Positions 11,077 to 19,710 of a DNA stretch of 64,000 nt are shown one piece after another. Source of the stretch: Streptomyces sp. NRRL F-6131 (GTDB lineage: Bacteria > Actinomycetota > Actinomycetes > Streptomycetales > Streptomycetaceae); NCBI GenBank assembly GCA_000719695.1, contig JOHN01000045.1:61686-125685 (forward strand). The letters run 5' to 3'. A model generated the notes under the pieces. The model ran no database searches and had not been told where the DNA came from. It saw only the letters and a list, made by a program, of their open reading frames with translations. The first letter of the stretch is position 1, and every line of letters starts with the position of its first letter. A program made the translations under genes and the position numbers.

Positions 11077-11922
11077 ATGCCCGCCGACCTCGCACTCGTC
11101 ACCGATTCCACCGCCTACCTGCCGCAGCAGGCCGTCGACCGGCACGGGATCACCGTCGTCCCGCTGAGCGTCGTCGTCGGCGACGAGGTGCGCGCCGAGG
11201 GCGTCGAGATCTCCCCGAAGGACGTCGCCGAGGCGCTGCGCGGCAAGCACCGGGTGACCACCTCCCGGCCCAACCCCGAGTCCTTCGCCGCCGCCTACCG
11301 GGCGGCCGCCGAGAGCGGCGCGCGGGGCGTCGTCTCGGTGCACATCTCCGGCGAACTCTCCGGGACGGCGGAAGCCGCCCGGCTGGCGGCCGCCGAGTCG
11401 CCCGTCCCGGTGCGGGTGGTGGACAGCCGGCTGGTCGGCATGGCGCTCGGGTACGGGGTGCTGGCAGCCGCCGAGGCGATCGAGGCCGGGCAGGGGCTCG
11501 ACGAGGCGGCGGCGGCCGTCGAGCGGCGCACCGCCGTGACCAGCGGCTTCTTCTACGTCGACACCCTGGAGTACCTGCGCCGCGGCGGGCGGATCGGGGC
11601 CGCACGAGCGCTGCTCGGCTCGGCGCTGGCCGTGAAGCCGCTGTTGCACCTGGACGGGGGGCGGATCGAGCCCCTGGAGAAGGTGCGCACGGCGTCGCGG
11701 GCGATCGCTCGGCTGGAGGAGATCGCGGTCGAGCGGGCGGGGGAGGGGGAGGTCGACATCGCCGTCCACCATCTCGCGGCGGAGGACCGGGCGGAGCCGC
11801 TGGCCGAGCGGCTGCGCGCCCGGGTGCCGGGGCTTCGGGACCTGTACGTGGCCGAGGTGGGGGCGGTGATCGGCGCGCACGTCGGGCCGGGGCTGCTCGC
11901 GGTGGTGGTCTCGCCGCGCTGA
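11077..11922 (+). CDS. DegV family (fatty acid-binding) protein
   Basis: 281 residues. The DegV fold is recognisable from N-terminal ALVTDSTAYLP, TSRPNPESFAAAY, HISGELSGTAEAARLA, VVDSRLVGMALG, and the later YVDTLEYLRRGGRIGAARALLGSALAVKPLL. DegV/FakB proteins bind a fatty acid in the cleft between two domains. In firmicutes they hand it to FakA kinase; no FakA-like gene is adjacent here, so the exact role is open. The conserved position before comEA matches streptomycete synteny. Confidence 0.92.
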   Translation: MPADLALVTDSTAYLPQQAVDRHGITVVPLSVVVGDEVRAEGVEISPKDVAEALRGKHRVTTSRPNPESFAAAYRAAAESGARGVVSVHISGELSGTAEAARLAAAESPVPVRVVDSRLVGMALGYGVLAAAEAIEAGQGLDEAAAAVERRTAVTSGFFYVDTLEYLRRGGRIGAARALLGSALAVKPLLHLDGGRIEPLEKVRTASRAIARLEEIAVERAGEGEVDIAVHHLAAEDRAEPLAERLRARVPGLRDLYVAEVGAVIGAHVGPGLLAVVVSPR

Positions 11923-12020
11923 GGTCCGTCGCGGTGGGGACGGGGGCGGGTGTTCCTGCGGTGGTGGGAGCCCGATCGTCAACCCTCCTCGATGTGCCTC
12001 ACCCCTCAGGGGGACGTCGA

Positions 12021-12047
12021 TTGTCCACAACCCCCGGGTTTTCCACA
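12021..12047 (+). promoter_or_regulatory. Two tandem DnaA-box-like sites upstream of comEA
   Basis: TTGTCCACA at 12021-12029 matches the preferred streptomycete DnaA box. TTTTCCACA at 12039-12047 is one mismatch away, same orientation, start-to-start spacing 18 bp. They lie 52-78 nt before the comEA start in the 176-nt gap after degV. Whether they act in DnaA titration or regulation is inference. Confidence 0.6.
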
Positions 12048-12098
12048 GGCTTTCAGTAAAATCCGCACGCTGCCCGGCCGGTTCCTACCGTGCTCCGC

Positions 12099-13124
12099 AT
12101 GACGAACACGCGCATCGGCGCACGCAAGCGCCACGAGATCCGACGGGTCAACGAGACCGCGAGGCTGCGGATGGCGGCCCTGCTGCCGGGTGCCGAGGAC
12201 CCGCCGGACACCGAACCCCCGGTGTACGCGACGCCGCCGCTGCCGCCGGGCGGGTCGGCCGGTGAGCCGCCCGGCCCGCCCGCTGACGGCCCGTCCGGCG
12301 TCCCGCGGAGCGCCCTCGACCTCGGCGCGCCCGACACCGGAGCGGCCGACCTCGACCCACCTGACTCCGGCGTGCCCGACCTCGACACACCCGGGCACGG
12401 TCCACCCGACGCCGGCACCGCCCGGCACGGCCCGCCCGGGAAGGCCGCGCAGCCGCGGCCGCCGGGTCCCGCGCCGACGCTCGACCGGCGGGCGGCCGTC
12501 GGCCTGCTCGTCCTCCTCCTGCTCGCCGTCGGCTACGGCATCCAGCACTTCTGGCTCGCGCGGCCGCAACCGGTCGAGGTGCCGACGGTGGCCGTCGCCT
12601 CGGCGGCCGGCGCCGTCACGCCGGGAACGACTCCGCCCGAGGAGGGGCCGGGCACGGCCGGGAGTGACGGGGGCTCCGGCGCTCCGGCGGCCGTCGTGGT
12701 CGTGGACGTCGGCGGACGGGTCACCACACCCGGAGTCCACACCCTGCCGAACGGCTCCCGGGTCGCGGACGCCCTGAGGGTGGCCGGCGGTCCACTGCCC
12801 GGGACGGACACCAGGAACCTCAACCTGGCGCGCGTCCTGGCGGACGGCGAACAGCTCCTCGTCGGCGAGCCGAGCCCCTCACCGGCCGCCGGGGCGGGCC
12901 CGGGACCGCCTCCCGCCGGTCCCCCCAAACAGCCGGTCAGCCTCAACCACGCGACGCTCGAACAGCTCGACACCCTCCCCGGAGTCGGACCGACCCTCGC
13001 CCAGCGCATCATCGCCTTCCGCGCCTCCCACGGCGGCGCCTTCCGCTCGCTCGACCAACTCCGGCAGGTGAGCGGCGTCGGTGAGCGCACCTACGCGGAA
13101 CTCCGGCCACTGCTCGTCCTCTGA
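12099..13124 (+). CDS. comEA: ComEA family DNA-binding competence-like protein
   Basis: 341 residues from ATG 12099. A Pro/Gly-rich cytoplasmic N-terminus (about 1-125) precedes one membrane helix (AVGLLVLLLLAVGYGIQHFW). Then come a SLBB-like domain (VVVVDVGGRVTTPGVHTL) and a C-terminal helix-hairpin-helix pair (LDTLPGVGPTLAQRIIAFR and LRQVSGVGERTYAELRPLL) that binds DNA without sequence preference. Together with downstream ComEC it forms the core of DNA uptake machinery. Natural competence is not established for most streptomycetes. It lacks a cleavable signal and is anchored instead. Confidence 0.93.
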   Translation: MTNTRIGARKRHEIRRVNETARLRMAALLPGAEDPPDTEPPVYATPPLPPGGSAGEPPGPPADGPSGVPRSALDLGAPDTGAADLDPPDSGVPDLDTPGHGPPDAGTARHGPPGKAAQPRPPGPAPTLDRRAAVGLLVLLLLAVGYGIQHFWLARPQPVEVPTVAVASAAGAVTPGTTPPEEGPGTAGSDGGSGAPAAVVVVDVGGRVTTPGVHTLPNGSRVADALRVAGGPLPGTDTRNLNLARVLADGEQLLVGEPSPSPAAGAGPGPPPAGPPKQPVSLNHATLEQLDTLPGVGPTLAQRIIAFRASHGGAFRSLDQLRQVSGVGERTYAELRPLLVL

Positions 13125-13162
13125 CGGGCCGTCCATCGCCAACCGGACGCCCTTCTCCGCTC

Positions 13163-15916
13163 TTGCCCCGCGTCTTCTCCCACCTGCCGAAAGGAGGTGC
13201 CGTCATCGCCACCGTCGTCGCTCCCACCCCCTGCACGGATCCGGGCACCGCGCCGCCCACCGCGCCGCCCACCGCGCTGCGGCCGGGCGACCTCCGGCTA
13301 CTGCTGCCCGCCGGCGCCGCCTGGGCGGTGACCGCGGTGGTCCTCGGGCTGGGGCCCGGCCACGACGCCGCCCTCACCGTGGTGGCGGGCGTAGCGGGTC
13401 TCCTCGGGCTCGCCCTCTTCGCCCTCCGGGCACGTACGCGCAGCGGCCCGCCCCGGCGCCGCGCCGCCACCCTGACCGCTGCCGTCCTCCTCCTCACCGC
13501 GGCCGCCGCCACGACGGCCACCCTCCTGCACACCGCCGACCTGCGCCGCGGGCCGCTGCCCGAGCTGGCCCGGGCCGGCGGCCCGGCCGCGGAAGTCGGC
13601 GTCGACCTCACCGTCACCGGGGACCCGCGCGTCCGCGTCTCCCGGAGCGGCGGATCCGGCGCCGGGCAGACCCTGCTCACCGTGGCCGCGGTCGTCGACC
13701 GCGTGACCGTCCCCGACGGCCTCCTGCGGGGCGATCCGAGCCCGCACACCGCCCGCACCCGCACGCCCGTCACCGTCCTGGTCCGCGGCGAGGACGTGCG
13801 CGCCTGGGACCACCTGCTGCCCTCGACGCGACTGGCGGCCGAGGTGACGGTCCGGCCGCCCGGCGAGAACGACCGTGAGTCGGCGGCGCTGCTGATCGCG
13901 CACGGCGCGCCGCGCACGCTCGGGCCGCCGAGCCTCCCGCAACGGATCGCCGGCCGGCTCCGGGCCGGGCTGCGCACCGCCACCGACGGTCTGCCGCCGG
14001 ACGAGCGCGGGCTGTTGCCCGGTCTCGTCGTGGGGGACACCTCCCGGCTGCCGGACGACCTCCGGGAGGCGTTCCGGGACACCGACCTGGCCCACCTGGT
14101 CGCGGTCAGCGGGGCCAACCTCGCGATCGTGCTGGGCGTGCTGATCGGACCCCCGGGGCGGGCCGGCACCGCCGAACGACGCGGGCTCGCCGCCCTGCTC
14201 GGGATCCCGCTGCGCACCACGGCGCTGCTCGGGGCCGCGGTGACACTGGCCTTCGTCACGATCTGCCGCCCCGAGCCCAGCGTGCTCAGAGCGGCGGGGA
14301 CGGGGCTGCTCGGACTGCTGGCCCTGGCCACCGGCCGTCCGCGCCGGGCGGTGCCGGCGCTGGCGGGCACGGCGCTGCTGCTGATCCTCCTCGACCCGTA
14401 CCTGGCGCGCTCCTTCGGCTTCCTGCTGTCGGTGCTCGCCACCACCGGTCTGCTGGTGCTCGGCCCGCGCTGGGCGGACGCCCTGCGGGCGCGGGGCTGG
14501 CCGCACCACCTGGCGGGCGCCGTCGGGGCGACGGCCGCGGCCCAGGCGCTGTGCGCGCCGGTGACGGTGCTGCTCTCCGGGCACGTCAGTCTCGTCGGGG
14601 TCCCGTGCAACCTGCTGGCCGAGTTGGCGGTCGCCCCGGCGACCCTGCTGGGCTTCGCGGTCCTGGCGGCCGATCCGATCTCGCCCGCGCTGGCCCGGCT
14701 GCTCGCCGAGCCCGCCGCGGTGCCGGCCGGCTGGCTGGCCTCGGTGGCCCGGCACGGTGCCGCCCTGCCGGGCGGGCAGCTGTCCTGGCCGGGCGGGTGG
14801 TTCGGCACGGTGAGCCTCGCCGTCGGCACGGCCGCGCTGTGCTGCGCGGCTCCGCTGGTGCTGCCCCGGCGCTCGGCAGGGCCGCGAAGACCGCGCGCCA
14901 CGCGCGACTGGGTCCGCCCGCTGGTCGTCGGGGCCCTGTTGCTGGTCCTGCTGACCGTGCTGCTGAGGCCACCCCTGTTGGCCCGGATCGCGACCGGCTG
15001 GCCCCCGCCGGACTGGCGCCTGGTCATGTGCGACGTCGGGCAGGGCGACATGGTCGTGCTGCCGGTGCCGTCCGAGGGCGGTGGCCCGCCCGACAGCGCG
15101 GTGGTGGTGGACGCGGGCCCGGACCCGCAGGCGGCCGACCGCTGTCTGCGCGATCTCGGGATCGACCGGGTGCCGCTGTTCCTGGCGACGCACTTCCACG
15201 CCGATCACGTCGAGGGGTTGCCGGGGGTGCTGCGCGGTCGACGGGTCGGGGCGGTGGAGGGTACGGCCGTGAACGATCCGCCGGGCGAGGCGGCCCGGGT
15301 GGCGGGCTGGGCGTCGCGCGCCGGGGTGCCGCTGGTGCGGGCCGCGCGCGGTGAGCGCCGGTCGGCCGGCCCGGGGGTTTCGTGGGAGGTGCTGTGGCCG
15401 GACGGAGAGGAGTCCGCAGTGGTGTCGGGTCCGAACAACGCGAGCGTCGTGCTGCTGGTGACGGTGGCGGGCGGCCTGCGGATGGCCCTGCTGGGAGATC
15501 TGGAGCCGCCGGCCCAGGAGGCGTTGCTGAGTCGGCTGAGGGCGGCCGGGAAGGAGCACGAGGTGGACGTGCTGAAGGTGGCGCATCATGGTTCGGCCCA
15601 TCAGGACTGGGAGCTGACGGCGGCGTTGAGCCCCCGGCTCGCCCTCATCTCCTGCGGCGAGGGCAACCCGTACGGTCATCCGTCCCCGCGGACGGTGGAC
15701 CGGCTGCGGGCGCTGGGCGCCACGGTGCTGCGCACGGACCGGGTGGGTGACATCGCGGTGACCGGTGACACCCCGGACCGCCTCGGGGCCTCCGTCCGTG
15801 CGAGCGGGGAGCGCTCCGGGCGCGGTCGGCACAAGCCGCGGACCACCCACGCCGCGGCGCCGGGTACCGGGCTCGCGGCGCGCGCGGGCCACGGGCCGCG
15901 CGCGCCGCCCGGGTGA
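13163..15916 (+). CDS. comEC: ComEC/Rec2 family DNA internalisation channel
   Basis: 917 residues from TTG 13163. Multiple membrane helices (about residues 48-110 and 250-620) include the competence core motif LAHLVAVSGANLAIVLG. A C-terminal metallo-beta-lactamase domain follows, with DVGQGDMVV, HFHADHVEGLPG and VAHHGSAHQ. A strong AAAGGAGG at 13190-13197 lies inside this frame, seven bases before an in-frame ATC and four before GTC. The true start may therefore be a non-standard codon near 13202-13205, which would remove 13-14 residues. Follows comEA by 38 nt. Confidence 0.92.
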   Translation: MPRVFSHLPKGGAVIATVVAPTPCTDPGTAPPTAPPTALRPGDLRLLLPAGAAWAVTAVVLGLGPGHDAALTVVAGVAGLLGLALFALRARTRSGPPRRRAATLTAAVLLLTAAAATTATLLHTADLRRGPLPELARAGGPAAEVGVDLTVTGDPRVRVSRSGGSGAGQTLLTVAAVVDRVTVPDGLLRGDPSPHTARTRTPVTVLVRGEDVRAWDHLLPSTRLAAEVTVRPPGENDRESAALLIAHGAPRTLGPPSLPQRIAGRLRAGLRTATDGLPPDERGLLPGLVVGDTSRLPDDLREAFRDTDLAHLVAVSGANLAIVLGVLIGPPGRAGTAERRGLAALLGIPLRTTALLGAAVTLAFVTICRPEPSVLRAAGTGLLGLLALATGRPRRAVPALAGTALLLILLDPYLARSFGFLLSVLATTGLLVLGPRWADALRARGWPHHLAGAVGATAAAQALCAPVTVLLSGHVSLVGVPCNLLAELAVAPATLLGFAVLAADPISPALARLLAEPAAVPAGWLASVARHGAALPGGQLSWPGGWFGTVSLAVGTAALCCAAPLVLPRRSAGPRRPRATRDWVRPLVVGALLLVLLTVLLRPPLLARIATGWPPPDWRLVMCDVGQGDMVVLPVPSEGGGPPDSAVVVDAGPDPQAADRCLRDLGIDRVPLFLATHFHADHVEGLPGVLRGRRVGAVEGTAVNDPPGEAARVAGWASRAGVPLVRAARGERRSAGPGVSWEVLWPDGEESAVVSGPNNASVVLLVTVAGGLRMALLGDLEPPAQEALLSRLRAAGKEHEVDVLKVAHHGSAHQDWELTAALSPRLALISCGEGNPYGHPSPRTVDRLRALGATVLRTDRVGDIAVTGDTPDRLGASVRASGERSGRGRHKPRTTHAAAPGTGLAARAGHGPRAPPG

Positions 15917-15938
15917 GGCCCACCACCACCTTCCTCCT

Positions 15939-16011
15939 CAACCTCATGGGGTGGGGCGGGGAATGAGGTTGGGGTTGGGGTGGGGGAGGAGGGGTGGGGT
16001 GGACCCGGGGA
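15939..16011 (+). other. Hairpin plus G-quadruplex-prone tract after comEC
   Basis: CAACCTCAT (15939-15947) pairs with ATGAGGTTG (15963-15971). The loop and the following 35 nt contain many GGGG runs on the + strand, enough for several alternative four-tetrad quadruplexes. Directly downstream of comEC, so it may act in transcript 3'-end formation. Confidence 0.5.
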
Positions 16012-16023
16012 GAAACGTTTTTG

Positions 16024-16470
16024 CTCGGCCGGCCCGAGCGGCGCGCTCGGGCCGGCCGAGCGTCCCGGTGGTGCGGCGGTGTGCTGCAGGGCTTCCGTCG
16101 GGGCGGGGCGGGGCCCGCGGCGCTGGAGTGGAGCAGACAGCCGCGCTCCGGGGGGCCCGGAGCGCGGCGGCAGGGGAAGCCGAAGCGAACAGGAAGAGAG
16201 CAACACGGCGGGTGCACCCGTCGCCTCGCACAGGAAGTCGGCCGGACCGACTTCCCCTGCGAGGCGACGGAGCAGGCCCGGCCCGAGCGCACCGCTCGGG
16301 CCGGGCCTGGCAGAGCGAGCGCCCCGACGGTGCGGGCGGGTGGCGCGCACGGGCAGGACGGACAGGTACGCCGTGCTCCGGGCGGGCCCGGAGCACGGCG
16401 GAGGAAGGGGAACAGGAGACGGCGGGGAACCCCTGCACAGGAACAGGAAGTCGGCGCCGCCGACTTCCTG
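16024..16470. repeat. Array of six hairpins: two copies of a three-hairpin module
   Basis: Module A: stem 16024-16040/16044-16060 (17 bp perfect, loop GCG); stem 16141-16152/16156-16167 (12 bp); stem 16218-16241/16247-16270 (24-nt arms, two mismatches). Module B repeats them in order: 16273-16289/16293-16309 (17 bp perfect); 16369-16382/16387-16400 (14 bp); 16444-16455/16459-16470 (12 bp). The matching stems share cores GCCCGAGCG, GCTCCGGG and AGGAAGTCGG between modules. It fills the 570-nt gap between convergent comEC and the gene at 16488. Long ORFs across it have no protein-like composition. Confidence 0.8.
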
Positions 16471-16487
16471 CGCGGAGCCCCGGTGAG

Positions 16488-16781
16488 TCAGCTCTCCTCG
16501 CGCCAGCCCTCGTAGGAGGTGACGACCGCGTCGAGGGCGCGGAGGCGGTCCGGGGTCCAGCCGTCCTCGGGGGGTTCCACGACCACCAGCCACTGGGCGT
16601 CCTCGGCGTCGTCCTCCCCGGCGAGGGCGTCCCGGACGATCTCGAGCTCACCGAGGTCGGGATGGTTCGCGCCGAGTTCCTCGGCGGCCTCCTCGGCGGT
16701 GTCGCGGTCGGGCAGGACGAGCAGTTGCCGGGCGTGCGGGTCGAAGTCGTCCGGCAGGTCGGTGGTGGGTTCTTCGGTCAC
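16488..16781 (-). CDS. Small acidic protein, unknown function
   Basis: 97 residues from GTG 16781, rich in Asp and Glu. Segments ARQLLVLPDRDTAEEAAEEL, LEIVRDALAGEDDAEDAQWLVVV and a C-terminal SYEGWREE look like a compact alpha/beta fold. The reading frame runs further upstream only into sequence antisense to holA. Divergent from holA with 54 nt between starts. I do not recognise the family; a small regulatory or inhibitor protein is possible. Confidence 0.65.
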   Translation of the reverse strand: MTEEPTTDLPDDFDPHARQLLVLPDRDTAEEAAEELGANHPDLGELEIVRDALAGEDDAEDAQWLVVVEPPEDGWTPDRLRALDAVVTSYEGWREES

Positions 16782-16835
16782 CCGTCCATTCTCCAGGGCC
16801 GGAGCTGTCCGTCCCCCGTGGGATGCTGGTAGGCG

Positions 16836-17837
16836 ATGGCCAGGAAGAGTGCACCCGACGACCTGCTCGCCCCGCTGACCCTCGCGGTCGGCCAGGAGGA
16901 GCTGCTGCTGGACCGTGCGGTGGCCCAGGTGGTGGCCGCGGCGAAGGCCGCCGACCCCGACACCGACGTGCGGGACGTCCCGCCCGGGGGCCTGCAGCCG
17001 GGCAGCCTGGCCGAGCTGACCACCCCGTCGCTCTTCGCCGAGCGCAAGGTCATCGTGGTCCGGGCCGCCCAGGACCTCTCCGCCGACTCGGTGAAGGAGG
17101 TCAAGGCGTACATCGAGGCCCCCGTCGAGGAAGTGATCATGGTCCTGGTGCACGCGGGCGGCGCCAAGGGCAAGGGCCTGCTGGACGCGGGCCGCAAGGC
17201 CGGGGGCCGCGAAGTGGCCTGCGCCAAGCTCGCCAAGGCGAGCGAGCGGCTGGCCTTCGTCCGCGGCGAGTTCCGCACGCTCGGCCGCTCGGCGACGCCG
17301 GAGGCCTGCCAGGCCCTGCTGGACTCGCTCGGCAGCGACCTGCGCGAGCTCGCGGCCGCGTGCAGCCAGCTCACCTCCGACGTCGAGGGCACCATCGACG
17401 AAACCGTGGTGGCCCGTTACTACAGCGGCCGGGCGGAGGCCACCGGCTTCGAGGTGGCGGACCTGGCCGTCACCGGCCGGGCGGCCGAGGCGCTGGAGCG
17501 CCTGCGGTGGGCGCTGGCGGTCGGCCAGCCTCCGACCGGTATCACCTACGCGCTGGCGTCCGGCGTGCGCAGCATCGGGCGGCTGGCGACGACCGGGCGG
17601 AACATGCGCCCGGCGGACCTGGCCCGGGAGCTGGGCATGCCGCCGTGGAAGGTGGAGCGGGTCCGCCAGCAGATGCGCGGTTGGACGGGCGACGGCGTGG
17701 CCGTGGCGCTGACGGCGATCGCGCAGGCGGACGCCGCCGTCAAGGGCGGATCCGACGACCCGGCCTTCGCACTGGAGCGCGCGGTGGTCGCGGTGGCGAG
17801 GGCCGCCCGGGCCGGCTCCCGACAGCCGTCGTACTGA
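16836..17837 (+). CDS. holA: DNA polymerase III delta subunit
   Basis: 333 residues. The clamp-loader delta subunit opens the beta sliding clamp and loads it on primed DNA. The sequence shows the family's AAA+-like N-terminal domain (LTLAVGQEELLLDRAV, then LFAERKVIVVRAAQDL), the middle helical part, and the C-terminal collar region with MRPADLARELGMPPWKVERVRQQM. Length is normal for the family. It directly follows comEC in conserved actinobacterial order apart from the hairpin array and the small divergent gene. Confidence 0.95.
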   Translation: MARKSAPDDLLAPLTLAVGQEELLLDRAVAQVVAAAKAADPDTDVRDVPPGGLQPGSLAELTTPSLFAERKVIVVRAAQDLSADSVKEVKAYIEAPVEEVIMVLVHAGGAKGKGLLDAGRKAGGREVACAKLAKASERLAFVRGEFRTLGRSATPEACQALLDSLGSDLRELAAACSQLTSDVEGTIDETVVARYYSGRAEATGFEVADLAVTGRAAEALERLRWALAVGQPPTGITYALASGVRSIGRLATTGRNMRPADLARELGMPPWKVERVRQQMRGWTGDGVAVALTAIAQADAAVKGGSDDPAFALERAVVAVARAARAGSRQPSY

Positions 17838-17865
17838 ACCCGGCCGAGTCCGGGCCGCGAGCTCG

Positions 17866-17899
17866 GAACGGAGCCCGGCCCCGAACGGAGCCCGGCCCC
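17866..17899 (+). repeat. Perfect 17-bp tandem duplication
   Basis: GAACGGAGCCCGGCCCC occurs at 17866-17882 and again at 17883-17899. It lies in the 117-nt gap between the convergent holA and the membrane-protein gene. Each unit contains half-sites that could pair with nearby GGGCCG runs, so it may act as a terminator. Confidence 0.6.
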
Positions 17900-17954
17900 A
17901 CCGGCTTCCCGGGCCCTGAGAGCCCCGACGGCCCCTACGGCCCCCGCCCGGCCC

Positions 17955-18809
17955 CTACGGCCCGCCGATGGCCTTGAGCATGTCCCGGGTGTCGTCGAGC
18001 ATGGCCTTGCGCACGGTCTCGCGGTCCAGCGTGTGGTTCTTGCCGACCTGGTAGTTGTCCGTCCAGTACAGCGAGTACGTCATGGCGCCGTCCCGGACCT
18101 GCAGGTAGTAGTTGATGTCGTGGAAGGACTTGTCCGAGCTGGTCGGCTCGTCGCCGTAGGCGAGGTAGGCCTCCTCGCCGAAGCCCTGCACGTCCGTGAT
18201 CTCGTACTTCTGCTGCTCGAAGTACTGCCGCAGCGCGGCGAACTCGGGGACGGAGTCGACCTTCCTGTGCAGCTCGGCCCGGATGTCGAGGGTGGCGTAG
18301 TCGGTGGTCTCGCTGTCGCTCGGCGTGCGCTTCATCAGTGCGTAGCAGCGCATGACGTCCATGGACTCGCTGCGGCCGGCGTGCTCCAGCGGGTAGTTGT
18401 CGACCATCTTGTACTTGCCGCGGAACGCCGTGAGCTTGCCGGCGTCGCAGATCCGGTCGACCGCGTGGTAGCCGCGGAGGCTCTTCGCGGTGGATCCGCC
18501 GCCGACGATGCCGGGTACCGCGAAGACGGTGCCGGTCCAGACCGCGGAGGCGAGGATCGCGCCGACGAACGCCCAGGTCGCGCTGCGCCGCAGGTTGCCG
18601 CGGCCGCGCGCGGCGGGCGTGCCGGGCACGGCGGCCGCCCCCGGCACGGTGGGTGCGCCGGGCACACCGGGCGCACCGGGCGCGGTGGGCAGACCGGGCG
18701 GCGGCCCGAAGCCGGGCGGGCTGCCCGGCGCCGACGGCTGCGACTGCTGCGGGAAGCCGGCGAAGCCGGGTCCGTTCTGCGGCGGCGTCGGTGGCGGCGG
18801 TGTCGCCAT
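17955..18809 (-). CDS. Membrane-anchored secreted-domain protein, unknown function
   Basis: 284 residues. Residues 1-68 are Pro/Gly-rich and disordered, with PGAPGVPGAPTVPG-type repeats. A basic RGRGNLRRS precedes one membrane helix (ATWAFVGAILASAVWTGTVF, about 75-96). The remaining 180 residues would be outside the cell, with two Cys (RICDAGK and MRCYALM) that may form a disulfide. The arrangement matches many streptomycete envelope proteins; no enzymatic motif is seen. Convergent with holA. Confidence 0.75.
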   Translation of the reverse strand: MATPPPPTPPQNGPGFAGFPQQSQPSAPGSPPGFGPPPGLPTAPGAPGVPGAPTVPGAAAVPGTPAARGRGNLRRSATWAFVGAILASAVWTGTVFAVPGIVGGGSTAKSLRGYHAVDRICDAGKLTAFRGKYKMVDNYPLEHAGRSESMDVMRCYALMKRTPSDSETTDYATLDIRAELHRKVDSVPEFAALRQYFEQQKYEITDVQGFGEEAYLAYGDEPTSSDKSFHDINYYLQVRDGAMTYSLYWTDNYQVGKNHTLDRETVRKAMLDDTRDMLKAIGGP

Positions 18810-19150
18810 TGGGTGCCTCCCTCGGGCCTCGACGTGGCTGCCGGAGCCCGACCCTATCGGTCGGACCGGAGACCGTCACAGGTGTCGCGCGAGCCCCGCG
18901 GGCCGGTGGGGCCGTGGCCTGTCCGGCCACCCGTCCCGGGGCGGGATCTTGCGCACGCGCACCGTCACGATCGTCGCGGCGGCCGTTCGGTCGGCCGTTC
19001 GGTCGGCCGGACCGACGGCGTGTTCCAGCAGTTCGAAGAGCACGACGGCCTCGGAGCCGCCCCGGTTCCCGCCTCCGGTGCCACGGAAGGTCGGCCGACC
19101 GCCGAACGACGGCCGCCCGGTCCGCGGACGCGGGTGAAGGTTCGGGAACG

Positions 19151-19188
19151 CGAACTGCCCGACCGGTGGTGACCGGTCGGGCAGTTCG
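19151..19188. terminator. Perfect 17-bp hairpin at left flank of the accessory island
   Basis: CGAACTGCCCGACCGGT (19151-19167) pairs perfectly with its complement (19172-19188), loop GGTG. The core is 27/32 identical to a hairpin at 27847-27878 on the other side of the island. The rest of the gap 18810-19408 shows only GGTCGGCC-type short repeats around 18985-19010. Confidence 0.6.
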
Positions 19189-19308
19189 GGGAAGGGCCGC
19201 GTGTGTTAGGGACACTTTGCTGACCAGCGGAAACAGGCTCCATAGGCCGGTTGAACTGGGAAAACGTATCCCGCGTTGTCCCTCGAAATCCCGGCCTGTC
19301 CCTGCCTC

Positions 19309-19330
19309 ATGTGTACTGAATGTGTACTGC
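19309..19330 (+). repeat. Candidate attL repeat
   Basis: Contains two ATGTGTAC motifs 11 bp apart followed by TGC. It matches the repeat at 27830-27851 at 19 of 22 positions in the same orientation. Confidence 0.5.
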
Positions 19331-19339
19331 GGAAGGGAC

Positions 19340-19373
19340 GGCGCCGCCCGGTATGCAACCACCGGGCGGCGCC
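19340..19373 (+). other. Hairpin in leader of the first island operon
   Basis: GGCGCCGCCCGGT (19340-19352) pairs perfectly with ACCGGGCGGCGCC (19361-19373), 8-nt loop, 36 nt before the ATG at 19410. Confidence 0.5.
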
Positions 19374-19409
19374 TGAGCCGAACCCCTCACTGACAGGGAG
19401 TCCGATCTG

Positions 19410-19710
19410 ATGAACGACACTACCCCCGCCCTGCCCCGCCGCCGGCGCCTGCCGGACTACGCGGCTACGAGCCCGCTGCATCTGCTGATGCTCTCCATGC
19501 GCCTGAGCGTTGACGACCCGCAGGACGTCCTGCTCGCCGTGGCCTACCGGCTCGCCGCCCGCCTCGAGCGGCACACGGCCCCGTGGGACGCCGAGGGCAC
19601 CGACCCTGATTGGCGCCAGCACGTCCGCCCGGCTGACCGGCGGCGCCTGCTCCGTCCACCTCGACGCCCGGATCGGCCGCTACAACGACCTCGGGGACGA
19701 TGCCCGGTGA
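19410..19710 (+). pseudogene. Frameshifted small island protein, first gene of a coupled operon
   Basis: From ATG 19410 the frame encodes a plausible protein with helix ATSPLHLLMLSMRLSVDDP and RLAARLERHTAPWD up to about 19635 (HVR). Beyond this it degenerates into Arg/Pro-rich noise and runs into the next gene. The +1 frame continues sensibly as LTGGACSVHLDARIGRYNDL and stops at 19708-19710. A small indel near 19630-19640 therefore probably split the gene. With the shift, its stop overlaps the next gene's GTG as GTGA, exactly like the following junction. Family unknown; a sequencing error is possible. Confidence 0.6.

Noticed and set aside
15676..16593. Long open frames on both strands across the hairpin array
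   Set aside because: Composition is almost only Pro, Arg, Ala, Gly and Ser, and the apparent peptide repeats simply mirror the DNA hairpins.
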